In this document: positions 36,250 through 44,763 of the stretch, piece after piece
Layout: each line of letters begins with the position of its first letter
How positions within the stretch are numbered: the stretch's first letter is position 1
Source of the DNA: an uncultured Oscillospiraceae bacterium
Lineage (GTDB): Bacteria > Bacillota > Clostridia > Oscillospirales > Oscillospiraceae
Reading direction: 5' to 3'
Length of the DNA: 64,000 bases
Assembly: GCA_900763675.1 (NCBI GenBank)
Contig: CAAFLE010000095.1
Span: 12,718 to 76,717, forward strand
Position numbers and translations under genes: made by a program
The notes under the pieces: model-generated
Told to the model about the DNA's origin: nothing
Database searches by the model: none
Seen by the model: the letters and a program-made list of their open reading frames with translations, nothing else

Positions 36250-36278
36250 TTGTAATCTGCCGAAGCTTTTGGTAATAT
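36250..36278 (+). promoter_or_regulatory. promoter of the M50 protease-scpAB operon, possibly giving a leaderless mRNA
   Basis: TTGTAA and TAATAT are 17 nt apart. The predicted start (36284-36286) is only 3-5 nt before the ATG at 36289, and no Shine-Dalgarno sequence is present. Confidence 0.6.
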
Positions 36279-36288
36279 TACCTTATGT

Positions 36289-36978
36289 ATGAGTGACTTT
36301 GTAAATATCTGGAAGAATCTGGACTGGTCCGTACCGGTGCAGATGGTGATGAACATCCTCCCGTCGCTTTTGTGCATCACGCTGCACGAGCTGAGCCACG
36401 GCTTTGTTGCCTACCGTCTCGGCGATACGACGGCGAAGGACGCCGGCAGACTTACGCTCAACCCGATCAAGCACATCGACATTATGGGTCTGCTTATGAT
36501 GATCGTGTTCCGCTTCGGCTGGGCAAAGCCCGTGCCGGTCAATATGTACCGGTTCAAAAACCCGAAGAATGGGATGGCGGTCACGGCGCTGGCAGGTCCG
36601 GCGTGCAACTTCCTTCTGGCGGGGCTGTTCCTATTCCTGTATGGACTTTTATATTTTCCGCTCGCCGTCCGCGGCGGAACTGTCGCCGAGACCGTTCTTC
36701 AGCTCATATACACCACGGCGTATCTAAGCCTGTCGCTTGCGGTGTTCAACCTGATCCCGATCCCGCCGCTGGACGGCAGCAAGGTGCTGTTCTCGCTCAT
36801 CCCGGACGAGAGCTATTTCAAGCTCATGCGCTACGAGCGCTACGGCATGATACTGCTGCTCGTGCTGGTCTCCACCCGGATTCTCGGCACCCCGCTCTCC
36901 ACGGCGACAGCGTGGCTTTTTGATAAGTTCTTCGTCCTTGCCGAGCTTGGCTTCCGGCTTGTGACGCATTTCGTGTAA
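36289..36978 (+). CDS. site-2 protease-like M50 membrane metallopeptidase
   Basis: This 229-residue multi-span protein has zinc motif H33-E-x2-H37 (LHELSHGFV) in an early span. The second metal ligand site is NLIPIPPLDGSKVL (the NPDG-like motif), and NPIKHIDIMG is typical of the short SpoIVFB/YdiL-like M50B group. Such proteases cut within membranes to release regulators, but the substrate here is unknown. It directly precedes scpA, a gene order common in Clostridia. The start lacks an SD. Confidence 0.88.
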   Translation: MSDFVNIWKNLDWSVPVQMVMNILPSLLCITLHELSHGFVAYRLGDTTAKDAGRLTLNPIKHIDIMGLLMMIVFRFGWAKPVPVNMYRFKNPKNGMAVTALAGPACNFLLAGLFLFLYGLLYFPLAVRGGTVAETVLQLIYTTAYLSLSLAVFNLIPIPPLDGSKVLFSLIPDESYFKLMRYERYGMILLLVLVSTRILGTPLSTATAWLFDKFFVLAELGFRLVTHFV

Positions 36979-36996
36979 AGGCAAAACGGTATACCC

Positions 36997-37767
36997 ATGA
37001 TTCAGGAACCGAGCTATCATCTCGAGGGCATTGTGCATTCGCACGACGAGCTGGAGGATTTTACCGGACCGCTCGACCTCATTTTGATGCTGCTCGCCAA
37101 GGATAAGATCGAAATTCGCGATATTCAGATCTCGCAGCTGCTTGACCAGTATCTTGCCTATCTCCAGAAAATGCAGGAGATGGATCTGGAGATCGCAAGC
37201 GAATTTGTCCAGATGGCGTCGCATCTCATGTTCATCAAAACCAAAATGCTCCTGACCGAGGAAAAGGAGCCGACGGAGCTGGAAGTCCTTGTCTCCGCGC
37301 TCGAACAGCTCAAAAACCGGGACGCAATCGCCGCCGTGCGGGAGATCGCCCCGGAACTGGGACGGCTGACCGAGACGGGACTCAAAATGCACACCCGCGG
37401 CGCTCTGCCGCTGCCGGAGCGCCCTTACGATTATCGCCACACGCCGGACGAGCTGCTGAGCGCACTGGCGCAGATTCTGCTCCGCGGCACGGGCGAAGCC
37501 GCGCCGGAGGAAAATGAAACACTCCGCCGCGCCGCGCCGAAGCCTATCGTGTTCAGCGTCCGCGCCAAAAGCGAACAGCTGCTGGCGCTTCTCCGGGAAA
37601 GGGGGCATATGTCCCTGCGCTCCATGTTCGGCGTCTGCAAAAGCCGCAGCGAGCTGGTGGCGACATTTTTGTCGGTGCTGGAGCTTTGCTCCGACGGTCA
37701 TATCCGCGTCAGCGGAGAAAACGGAAATTACGATGTGAGCCGTGCGCTCACGGATACGGAAGAATAA
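36997..37767 (+). CDS. scpA: segregation and condensation protein A
   Basis: This kleisin subunit of the SMC-ScpAB condensin has 256 residues. The N-terminal SMC-neck binding helix region contains DFTGPLDLILMLLAKDKIEI and ISQLLDQYLAYL. EIASEFVQMASHLMFIKTKMLL is the family hallmark. The C-terminal winged helix carries VATFLSVLELC. It lies immediately before scpB, with no gap between the TAA and the next ATG. Confidence 0.95.
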   Translation: MIQEPSYHLEGIVHSHDELEDFTGPLDLILMLLAKDKIEIRDIQISQLLDQYLAYLQKMQEMDLEIASEFVQMASHLMFIKTKMLLTEEKEPTELEVLVSALEQLKNRDAIAAVREIAPELGRLTETGLKMHTRGALPLPERPYDYRHTPDELLSALAQILLRGTGEAAPEENETLRRAAPKPIVFSVRAKSEQLLALLRERGHMSLRSMFGVCKSRSELVATFLSVLELCSDGHIRVSGENGNYDVSRALTDTEE

Positions 37768-38367
37768 ATGGAAATCAACGAAATCCGACCGGCGCTGGAA
37801 GCAATCCTGTTTGCCGCCGGCGACAGCGTGGAAACGGAACGGATCGCCAAGGTCCTCGGCGCGGAGCCGTGGGATGTCCGGCAGGCGGCAGAGCAGCTTG
37901 CCAAGGAATATGAAGAAAACCGGCGCGGCTTCCGTCTGGCGCGGATGGAAAACCGCCTTCAGCTCGTCACGGCGGGCGAGTACAGCGACGTTGTAAGCCG
38001 AACGCTCGAAAAGCGGGCGCAGCCGAAGCTCTCGCCGACGGCGCTGGAGGTTCTCGCGATTGTGGCATACTATCAGCCGGTGACCCGCGCCTACATAGAG
38101 CAGCTTCGCGGCACCGACAGCTCCTATACGGTCGCGGTACTCTCCGAGCGCGGACTGATCGCTCCCTGCGGGCGGCTGGAAGCGCCGGGACGTCCGGTTC
38201 TGTTCGGCACGACCGACCAGTTCCTCCGCGTTGTCGGCGTCTCTTCGCTCGAAGAGCTGCCGCCGCTGCCAAACATCGCCACGGGCGAGGGAATTCAGGA
38301 ACTCCAGGCCGCCATCAACGCGGCAAGCGAAAAAGAGGAACAGCTGAAAATCACGGAGGTCGAATGA
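37768..38367 (+). CDS. scpB: segregation and condensation protein B
   Basis: This 199-residue protein of two winged-helix domains dimerises and holds the ScpA kleisin. Typical segments are EAILFAAGDSVETERIAKVL near the N-terminus, SPTALEVLAIVAYYQPVTRAYIEQLRG in the centre, and APGRPVLFGTTDQFLRVVG. It is adjacent to scpA and coupled with it. Confidence 0.95.
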   Translation: MEINEIRPALEAILFAAGDSVETERIAKVLGAEPWDVRQAAEQLAKEYEENRRGFRLARMENRLQLVTAGEYSDVVSRTLEKRAQPKLSPTALEVLAIVAYYQPVTRAYIEQLRGTDSSYTVAVLSERGLIAPCGRLEAPGRPVLFGTTDQFLRVVGVSSLEELPPLPNIATGEGIQELQAAINAASEKEEQLKITEVE

Positions 38368-38387
38368 CCCCGAACGAGGTGATGTGA

Positions 38388-39089
38388 TTGGTCGGATGGA
38401 TCATACTGGCGGTACTGGCGGTTTTGATTCTGCTCGTGTTCTTTGTGCCGTATGGCGTGGATGTGAGCTATGCCGAAGAAGCACTTAAGCTCGGCGTCAA
38501 GGTGGGACCGTTTCGTATCTGGCTCTTGCCGAAAAAGCCGCTCTCGGAAAAGCAGCGCTTGAAAGCGGAGCAGAAAAAAGCCAAAAAGGAAGCGCGCCGC
38601 GCCGCCAAGGCGGCAAAAAAAGCCGCCGCGGCGCAGGAAAAGGAGATCAATGACTCCGTCACCGTAAAGCCGAAACCCAAGCTCGACTTTGATACCGTCC
38701 TGACGCTGCTCCGGATGGGGTCGCACGCGATCCGCCGCTTTTTCCGCAGCTTTACCGTGAACTTCTTCCAGCTCCATTATACCGTCGCCTGCCGGGACCC
38801 TTACGATACGGCGATCCAGTACGGCATGGCGTGCGCCACGGCGGAAGCACTTCCGGCGCTGGCAGGAAAGAAGATCCGCGTTCTCCGGCGCGATATTGAG
38901 ATCGGCGCAGACTATACTTCGGAGGAGCCGATCATCGCGGTACGCATTGTTCTCTCGCTGCAGCTGTTCCGGCTGGTACATCTGGCGGTGGCGCTCGGCG
39001 CGGAGTTCTTGAAATGGAAAATAAACAGCCGTCGGGAACAACCCGCTGCGGCGATGAATGAAAGGAAAGACGACAATGGAAGAGAATAA
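38388..39089 (+). CDS. DUF2953 family membrane-anchored protein
   Basis: This 233-residue protein has one N-terminal span (WIILAVLAVLILLVFFVPYG) and a Lys/Ala-rich segment (residues about 62-85). A globular part follows with GSHAIRRFFRSFTVNFFQLHYTVA and DPYDTAIQYGMACA, as in DUF2953. It overlaps the GerW gene by 14 nt; this pairing (YtfI-YtfJ type) is conserved in spore formers. A TTG start with GAGGTGAT upstream is used. Function is unknown; a sporulation role is inferred from its partner. Confidence 0.82.
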   Translation: MVGWIILAVLAVLILLVFFVPYGVDVSYAEEALKLGVKVGPFRIWLLPKKPLSEKQRLKAEQKKAKKEARRAAKAAKKAAAAQEKEINDSVTVKPKPKLDFDTVLTLLRMGSHAIRRFFRSFTVNFFQLHYTVACRDPYDTAIQYGMACATAEALPALAGKKIRVLRRDIEIGADYTSEEPIIAVRIVLSLQLFRLVHLAVALGAEFLKWKINSRREQPAAAMNERKDDNGRE

Positions 39090-39444
39090 GATCAACGCTC
39101 TCATGGACATGACGGTCAGCAAGATCCGTCAGCTGGTTGACGCAGACACCATTATCGGCAAACCCATCAATACGCCCGACGGAATTACCGTGATTCCCGT
39201 GTCCCGTATGAGCTTCGGCATCGGCACCGGCGGCACGACCGGCAGCAAGGGAATTTCCTTCACCGGCGGCAACGGCGCAGGCGTCAAGGTCGAACCGGTC
39301 GGCTTCTTCGTCATCAAGGACGGCACCTGCCGTATGATCAGCGTTTCTTCCAATCCGCTCTCGACGATGGACCGCGTCGTAGAAGTGATGCCCGATGTTC
39401 TTGACCGTATCGACAACATTGTAAACAAAAAGAACAAGGAATAA
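39076..39444 (+). CDS. GerW/YtfJ family sporulation protein
   Basis: This 122-residue protein has the GerW signature: ADTIIGKPINTPDGITVIPVSRMSFGIGTGG, a glycine-rich stretch, VKVEPVGFFVIKDG, and a basic C-terminus. In Bacillus YtfJ/GerW is a forespore protein required for normal germination. The ATG at 39076 follows GAAAGGAAAG, and an upstream in-frame ATG at 39058 is less well placed. The organism is therefore probably a spore former or descended from one. Confidence 0.93.
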   Translation: MEENKINALMDMTVSKIRQLVDADTIIGKPINTPDGITVIPVSRMSFGIGTGGTTGSKGISFTGGNGAGVKVEPVGFFVIKDGTCRMISVSSNPLSTMDRVVEVMPDVLDRIDNIVNKKNKE

Positions 39445-39467
39445 TTTCCCCGCTGTTCCGGTCATAC

Positions 39468-39503
39468 TAAGCACCGCCCGAATCATTTTATGGGTGGTGC
39501 TTA
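39468..39503 (+). promoter_or_regulatory. 12-bp hairpin covering the ribosome site of dacF
   Basis: TAAGCACCGCCC (39468-39479) pairs with GGGTGGTGCTTA (39492-39503), with one G-U and a 12-nt loop. The 3' arm contains the only SD-like sequence before the GTG start of the carboxypeptidase. No U-tract follows, so translation control is more likely than termination. Confidence 0.5.
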
Positions 39504-39506
39504 TTT

Positions 39507-40568
39507 GTGAAGAAAACCCTGACGTTTGCGCTGGCGGCGGCGCTGCTGCTCTCCGTCCCGGCGTATGCATCTCCGGCGGCGCCGGATACTTCGGCGAAAG
39601 CCATGATCGTCTACCATGCCGGATCCGGCGCCGTTCTCGCGGAGAAAAACGCCGATGAGCCGATGCTTATTGCCAGCACGACCAAGCTCATGACGGCGCT
39701 CACCGCGCTGGAGCTTGCCTCGCCGGAGCGCACGATCACCGTGCAACCGGCATGGACGGCGGTGGAAGGCTCCTCCATGTATCTCCGCGCCGGAGAGACG
39801 TATACGCTCCGGGAACTGCTGGAGGGGCTGCTCCTCGCCTCCGGCAACGACGCGGCGCTTGCCATTGCGTCCTCGCTCGGCGGCGAGACGTTTATTGAGC
39901 GGATGAACCGGAAGGCGGACGAGCTGGGGCTTTCGGCGGCGCACTTTGCCAATCCGCACGGGCTGGACGATCCCGAGCATCATGCGTCCGCGCACGATCT
40001 TGCCGTCATCATGGCGGCGGCGCTGCAAAACGATACGCTCGCGGAGATCCTCTCCCTGCGCAGCAGCTGCATCCACGGCGTCACCTATGTGAATCATAAT
40101 AAAATGCTGTGGAGCTGCCGGGGCGTCACCGGCGGCAAGACCGGTTATACAAAAGCGGCGGGGCGCTGCCTTGTCACAAGCTGCGAACGGGACGGATTGA
40201 AGCTTATCTGCGTAACGCTCAGCGACCCGAACGACTGGAAGGATCACGCCGCGCTCTACGACTGGGCGTTTGATACCTATGCGCCGCTCACGCGCCCAGC
40301 GGGGAAAACGGTTGAGCGCGTGCCTGTCATCGGCGGTGCGGCAGAGGAGGTTTCCGCGGTGCTGGACGGCGCGGTTTCTCTCTGTCTGCCGAAGAGCGCG
40401 GAGGTTTCGCTCCGCGTCTGTCTGCCGCGGTTTGTTTTCGCGCCCATCGCGGCGGGCGCTCCGGCGGGACGGCTTATCATTTCTGTGGACGGTGCAGAGG
40501 TTTGTACGGCGCTGCTCCGATGGGGCGGGGACGACCCGCTCGCCCGCCGCAGCGGTATTTGGATTTAA
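39507..40568 (+). CDS. D-alanyl-D-alanine carboxypeptidase (DacF/PBP5 type)
   Basis: This secreted S11 penicillin-binding protein of 353 residues trims the terminal D-Ala of peptidoglycan stem peptides. It has a signal peptide (LTFALAAALLLSVPAYA). The active-site motifs are S57-TT-K60, S112-G-N114 and K211-T-G. HFANPHGLDDPEHHASAHDL is typical of the DacF group involved in sporulation. The C-terminal domain is short. The start is GTG at 39507. It lies after GerW, and its ribosome site sits in a hairpin. Confidence 0.93.
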   Translation: MKKTLTFALAAALLLSVPAYASPAAPDTSAKAMIVYHAGSGAVLAEKNADEPMLIASTTKLMTALTALELASPERTITVQPAWTAVEGSSMYLRAGETYTLRELLEGLLLASGNDAALAIASSLGGETFIERMNRKADELGLSAAHFANPHGLDDPEHHASAHDLAVIMAAALQNDTLAEILSLRSSCIHGVTYVNHNKMLWSCRGVTGGKTGYTKAAGRCLVTSCERDGLKLICVTLSDPNDWKDHAALYDWAFDTYAPLTRPAGKTVERVPVIGGAAEEVSAVLDGAVSLCLPKSAEVSLRVCLPRFVFAPIAAGAPAGRLIISVDGAEVCTALLRWGGDDPLARRSGIWI

Positions 40569-40583
40569 AGAGGAAAACCGAAA

Positions 40584-41288
40584 ATGAGATTGCAGAAATA
40601 CATCGCCGCGGCTGGCGTATGCTCCCGCCGCGAGGCGGAGGAATACATCCGGCAGGGGAAAGTCACGGTGAACGGCGTGGCCGCCTCTCTCGGCGAGAGC
40701 GCGGAGGGAAACGACGTCGTCTGCCTGAACGGCAGACGTCTCTCGCTGCCGGAGGAGCATACATACGTTCTTCTCCACAAGCCCCGCGGGTACGTAACGA
40801 CCCTGCGCGATACGCACGGACGTCCCACAGTCGCGGAGCTTGTGCAGGATGCGGGAGTGAGGCTCTTCCCGGTCGGGCGGCTGGACTGTATGTCGGAGGG
40901 GCTGCTGCTCTTCACGGACGACGGCGAGATCGCCAACCGGCTGGCGCATCCGTCGCACGGCGTGAGCAAGACCTACCGTGTCTGGGTCAGCGGACCGGAC
41001 GCGGCGGAATCTGCCGGGGCGCTGCGCCGCCCCATTGTGTACGAGGGCGTGCATTACCGCGCCGCGGATGTCCGCGTTCTTCGCTCCACGGAGGATAAGG
41101 CGCTTATCGACGTGACTATCCGCGAGGGGAAAAACCGCGAGGTACGCAATATGTGCGCCGCCGCGGGACTGAAGGTGCAGCGGCTGCTCCGCATCCGGCA
41201 GGGAGAGATCGCGCTCGGCGATCTGTCTGCCGGTCAGTGGCGGTATCTGACGCCAAAAGAGCTGGAATACTTGCATAGCCTGCACTGA
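40584..41288 (+). CDS. RsuA/RluB-family ribosomal pseudouridine synthase
   Basis: This 234-residue protein has an N-terminal S4 RNA-binding domain (MRLQKYIAAAGVCSRREAEE) and the catalytic D101 in PVGRLDCMSEGLLLFTDDGE. IREGKNREVRNMC is the second family motif. Firmicute members in this position next to dacF/scpB are usually RluB (23S rRNA position 2605). The exact target cannot be proven. A terminator follows. Confidence 0.92.
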   Translation: MRLQKYIAAAGVCSRREAEEYIRQGKVTVNGVAASLGESAEGNDVVCLNGRRLSLPEEHTYVLLHKPRGYVTTLRDTHGRPTVAELVQDAGVRLFPVGRLDCMSEGLLLFTDDGEIANRLAHPSHGVSKTYRVWVSGPDAAESAGALRRPIVYEGVHYRAADVRVLRSTEDKALIDVTIREGKNREVRNMCAAAGLKVQRLLRIRQGEIALGDLSAGQWRYLTPKELEYLHSLH

Positions 41289-41333
41289 AACGCACCTTTT
41301 GCAGGAAATGTAAAGGAAAAATGCAAAATCATC

Positions 41334-41362
41334 TTGCATTTGCAATGAAGTAAGTCTAAAAT
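41334..41362 (+). promoter_or_regulatory. promoter of the RpiR-type regulator
   Basis: TTGCAT and TAAAAT are 17 nt apart. The expected start near 41369 lies within the left arm of the upstream operon's terminator. Confidence 0.5.
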
Positions 41363-41363
41363 G

Positions 41364-41394
41364 AATCTCCCGGAGATGTCCGGGAGATTTTTTG
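41364..41394 (+). terminator. intrinsic terminator after the pseudouridine synthase gene
   Basis: A perfect 10-bp stem AATCTCCCGG with an AGATGT loop is followed by TTTTTT. It shows that the true start of the next gene lies downstream, at 41415. Confidence 0.9.
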
Positions 41395-41414
41395 CAAGGA
41401 ACGGGGTGCCTGCC

Positions 41415-42278
41415 ATGGAACGGGATATTCTGGCGCTTATCAATAAAGAAGACCATAAGTTTTCCAAGGGGCAGCGGCTGATCTGCCGCTATATCACCGA
41501 AAACTACGACAAGGCGGCGTTTATGACGGCGGGAAAGCTCGGTCAGACGGTCGGCGTTTCCGAATCGACGGTCGTTCGCTTTGCCACGGAGCTTGGCTAC
41601 GACGGCTACCCCGGAATGCGCCGCGCCATGCAGGAAATGATCCGCAACCGTCTGACGGCGGTGCAGCGCATTGAGGTCGCAAAGGAACAGATCGACCGCG
41701 GAAACATTCTTGACGCGGTACTCTCCGCCGATATGGACAAGCTCCGCAGCACGATCGACGAGGTCAGCAAGGAGGACTTCAACCGCGCCGTGGACGAGAT
41801 TCTCAAGGCAAAGACCATCTACATCGTCGGTATGCGCTCATCCACCTCGCTTGCGAGCTTTCTCGGTTTTTATCTCAATCTTCTGCTCGATAATGTCCGG
41901 CTCATCCACGATACGTCCGTGAGCGAGGTATACGAGCAGGTGTTCCGCATCCACGAGGGGGATGTTTTCATTGGCATCAGCTACCCACGCTACTCGTCGC
42001 GCACCATCAAGGCAATGCAGTTTGCCAAATCCACCGGCGCTACGGCGATCGGCATTACGGACGGAAAATCCTCGCCGTTTGTCGGCGTGGCGGACATCAA
42101 TCTGTTCGCCAAGAGCGATATGGTGTCGTTCCTCGATTCGCTCGTTGCGCCCATGAGTCTTATCAACGCTCTGATCGTTGCCATCGGCTATCAGCGTCCC
42201 GACAATCTTTCCGACACGTTCCGGCGGCTTGAGGGCATCTGGAGCGAATATGAGGTATACGAAAACCTTGATGACTGA
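41415..42278 (+). CDS. RpiR/MurR-family transcriptional regulator
   Basis: This 287-residue protein has an N-terminal RpiR HTH (FSKGQRLICRYITENYDKAAF, GQTVGVSESTVVRFATELGY) and a C-terminal SIS sugar-phosphate domain (IYIVGMRSSTSLASF, GDVFIGISYPRYSSRTIKAM). The SIS effector would be a phosphosugar, but no sugar operon is adjacent. The start at 41415 lies after the terminator, with GGGGTG upstream. The end overlaps the flavoprotein gene. Confidence 0.9.
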   Translation: MERDILALINKEDHKFSKGQRLICRYITENYDKAAFMTAGKLGQTVGVSESTVVRFATELGYDGYPGMRRAMQEMIRNRLTAVQRIEVAKEQIDRGNILDAVLSADMDKLRSTIDEVSKEDFNRAVDEILKAKTIYIVGMRSSTSLASFLGFYLNLLLDNVRLIHDTSVSEVYEQVFRIHEGDVFIGISYPRYSSRTIKAMQFAKSTGATAIGITDGKSSPFVGVADINLFAKSDMVSFLDSLVAPMSLINALIVAIGYQRPDNLSDTFRRLEGIWSEYEVYENLDD

Positions 42279-43503
42279 CGTGGTGATTGCCGGCGGCGGC
42301 GCTGCCGGACTGATGACGGCGATTACGGCGGCGCGGCGCGGGCTTTCCGTAACCGTGATGGAACCGAACGGGAAAACGGGAAAAAAGCTCCGCATTACCG
42401 GAAAGGGACGCTGCAACGTTACGAACGACAGTGCGCCGCAGGACTTTCTGCAAAAGGTCTGCACAAATGCGCGGTTTCTCAAAAGCCCGCTCTACGCCTT
42501 TCCGCCCGAGGCGGCAAAGGAGTTTTTTGAAGAGCTGGGCGTTCCGCTCAAGACCGAGCGGGGCGAGCGCGTTTTTCCCGTTTCCGATAACGCCAACGAC
42601 GTTGCCGACGCGCTGGAACGCGCCGCGAAAGACGCCGGCGTGCGCTTTCTAAAAGAACGGCTGACGGACGTCTGCACGGTGGACGGGCGCGTGACCGCGG
42701 CGGTCACCGACCACGGGAAGCATTCCTGCCGGGCGGTCGTGATCTGCACCGGCGGACTTTCCTATCCGGGGACCGGCTCAACCGGCGACGGATACCGTCT
42801 CGCAGCGCGGCTCGGTCATACCATCGTCCCGCCGCGGGCGTCGCTCGTGCCGCTGGAGGCGGAGAGCGACTGCGCCCGGATGCAGGGACTATCGCTGCGG
42901 AACGTCGGGCTGACGCTCCTGCGGGGCGACAAGGTCTTGTACCGCGAACAGGGCGAAATGCTCTTTACGCATTTCGGTGTCTCCGGTCCGCTCATCCTCT
43001 CGGCGAGTGCCTGTCTGCCCGAGGACGTTTCCTCCTGCCGGATCGAGATCGACTTGAAACCGGCGCTCACGCCGGAAAAGCTCGACGAGCGTCTGCTGCG
43101 CGATTTTTCGGAGAACATCAACCGCGACTTTACCAACGCGCTTGACGCGCTGCTGCCGCAGAAGCTCATTCCCGTCGTCATCGAACGCTCCGGCATCCCG
43201 GCGCGGCTCAAGGTGAACAGCATCCGCCGCGAGCAGCGGCTCGCGCTGCGCGATACGATCAAACGCTTTACGATACGTCTTATCGCCCGGCGACCGGTAG
43301 AGGAAGCCATCGTGACCGCCGGCGGCGTGGATGTGCGGGAAATCAATCCTCGCACGATGGAATCCAGGCTCGTGAACGGGCTGTATTTTGCCGGGGAGGT
43401 CCTTGATCTCGACGCCTGCACGGGTGGGTACAACCTGCAGATCGCCTGGAGTACCGGTTATGCGGCGGGACGGGCGATCCCGGAAAAGGAGAATGTAGAA
43501 TGA
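42271..43503 (+). CDS. NAD(P)/FAD-dependent oxidoreductase of the YhiN/HI0933 (BaiN-like) family
   Basis: This 410-residue flavoprotein has FAD motif DVVIAGGGAAGLMTAITAARRG and the family-typical GKKLRITGKGRCNVTN. Further segments are GGLSYPGTGSTGDGY, FTHFGVSGPLIL, VTAGGVDVREINPRTMES and LYFAGEVLDLDACTGGYNLQ. Members are abundant in anaerobes; one was proposed to reduce bile acid intermediates, but the general role is uncertain. An ATG at 42250 with GGAG 5 nt upstream is an alternative start. It overlaps cmk by 4 nt. Confidence 0.9.
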   Translation: MTDVVIAGGGAAGLMTAITAARRGLSVTVMEPNGKTGKKLRITGKGRCNVTNDSAPQDFLQKVCTNARFLKSPLYAFPPEAAKEFFEELGVPLKTERGERVFPVSDNANDVADALERAAKDAGVRFLKERLTDVCTVDGRVTAAVTDHGKHSCRAVVICTGGLSYPGTGSTGDGYRLAARLGHTIVPPRASLVPLEAESDCARMQGLSLRNVGLTLLRGDKVLYREQGEMLFTHFGVSGPLILSASACLPEDVSSCRIEIDLKPALTPEKLDERLLRDFSENINRDFTNALDALLPQKLIPVVIERSGIPARLKVNSIRREQRLALRDTIKRFTIRLIARRPVEEAIVTAGGVDVREINPRTMESRLVNGLYFAGEVLDLDACTGGYNLQIAWSTGYAAGRAIPEKENVE

Positions 43504-44177
43504 AACCGATTTCCATTGCCATTGACGGCCCCTCCGGCGCGGGGAAAAGCTCCATTGCCCGCAAAACGGCGGAGCGGTTCGGCTTTTTGTATATTGACAC
43601 CGGCGCGATCTACCGCACGGTTGGGCTTGCTGCATACCGCCGGGGCATTACCCCGCAGGATACTTCGGCAGTCATCGCGATGCTGCCGGAGCTGCACATC
43701 GAGCTTCGCCACGGCGGCGACGGCGTACAGCGGATGTATCTCGACGGGGAGGATGTGTCCGAGACGATCCGTCTGCCGGAGATTTCCATGTATGCCTCCG
43801 GCGTGTCCGCCATCCCGGAGGTCCGCGCCTATCTTATGGAGATGCAGCGCTCGTTCGCCCGGACGCAGAACGTCATCATGGACGGGCGCGACATCGGGAC
43901 CGTCGTGCTGCCGGACGCGGGACTGAAAATTTTCCTTACCGCCTCGAGCGAAGCCCGCGCCAGACGCCGCCAGCTCGAGCTGGAAAACAAGGGGCAGCAC
44001 GTGCCGTTCGAGAAAGTCCTGCGCGAAATGGAACAGCGTGACAAAAACGACACGAGCCGTGCCGCGGCGCCGCTTCGTGCGGCGGAGGACGCGGTCCGTC
44101 TGGATACGACAGAACTGGACTTTGCCGGGAGCTGCGCGGCGGTCGAAGCACTGATACGGGAGCGGTTTTCACTATGA
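43500..44177 (+). CDS. cmk: cytidylate kinase
   Basis: This 225-residue P-loop kinase phosphorylates CMP and dCMP. It has the P-loop IDGPSGAGKSSIARK, YIDTGAIYRTVG at the CMP site, MDGRDIGTVVLPDA and RDKNDTSRAAAPL. The start ATGA overlaps the preceding stop and the end overlaps plsC. The order flavoprotein-cmk-plsC-ispH/rpsA is a well-known clostridial gene string. Confidence 0.97.
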   Translation: MKPISIAIDGPSGAGKSSIARKTAERFGFLYIDTGAIYRTVGLAAYRRGITPQDTSAVIAMLPELHIELRHGGDGVQRMYLDGEDVSETIRLPEISMYASGVSAIPEVRAYLMEMQRSFARTQNVIMDGRDIGTVVLPDAGLKIFLTASSEARARRRQLELENKGQHVPFEKVLREMEQRDKNDTSRAAAPLRAAEDAVRLDTTELDFAGSCAAVEALIRERFSL

Positions 44178-44758
44178 CACGAGAAAAATGGTACCGGCTG
44201 ATATATGACGTTCTGCGCCCGATCGGGGCGCTGCTGTATCCGCAGCGGTTTTCCGGATTGGAAAATATCCCGGAGGGAGCGGCGATTTTCTGCGCCCCGC
44301 ACTCCAATATTGCCGACCCCATCCTGATTTCCTTCGCGCTCGGACGCAAGACCTATGTACATCATCTTGCCAAGGAGGAATCCAAGACGACGTTTGTGTT
44401 CGGCTGGCTGATGCGCAAGGCGGGGTCGATCTTCGTCAAGCGCGGCGAGCGGGATATTGATTCCTTCAAAAAGTGTATGCGCGTTCTCAAGGACGGGGAG
44501 AAGCTGATCGTTTTCCCAGAGGGGACCCGCGTTCACGGCGACGCCGTCGTTCCGCCGAAATCCGGCGTTATCCATATGGCGGCACGGCTCCATGTGCCGA
44601 TCGTGCCGGTGTACATTCCGCGGGATAAAAAGTTGTTTCGGATCGTGCCTACGGTAGTCGGAACGCCGTACATCCCCGACGTAAAGGATCATGCGGATTA
44701 TGACCGCTGCGCCGAGGAGCTGATGGAACGCATCTGGGCGCTCAAGCCGGAGGAGTAA
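44174..44758 (+). CDS. plsC: 1-acyl-sn-glycerol-3-phosphate acyltransferase
   Basis: This 194-residue membrane-associated acyltransferase makes phosphatidic acid from lysophosphatidate. The acyltransferase motifs are H-x4-D as HSNIAD, then GSIFVKRGERD, VFPEGTRVHGD, and VPIVPVYI. It overlaps cmk (ATGA) and precedes the IspH-S1 fusion by 5 nt. Confidence 0.93.
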   Translation: MTREKWYRLIYDVLRPIGALLYPQRFSGLENIPEGAAIFCAPHSNIADPILISFALGRKTYVHHLAKEESKTTFVFGWLMRKAGSIFVKRGERDIDSFKKCMRVLKDGEKLIVFPEGTRVHGDAVVPPKSGVIHMAARLHVPIVPVYIPRDKKLFRIVPTVVGTPYIPDVKDHADYDRCAEELMERIWALKPEE

Positions 44759-44763
44759 GGCGC

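Noticed and set aside
41361..41414. Upstream ATG at 41361 as start of the RpiR-type regulator
   Set aside because: It lies at the base of an intrinsic terminator stem. The ATG at 41415 has a ribosome site and fits the family's N-terminus.
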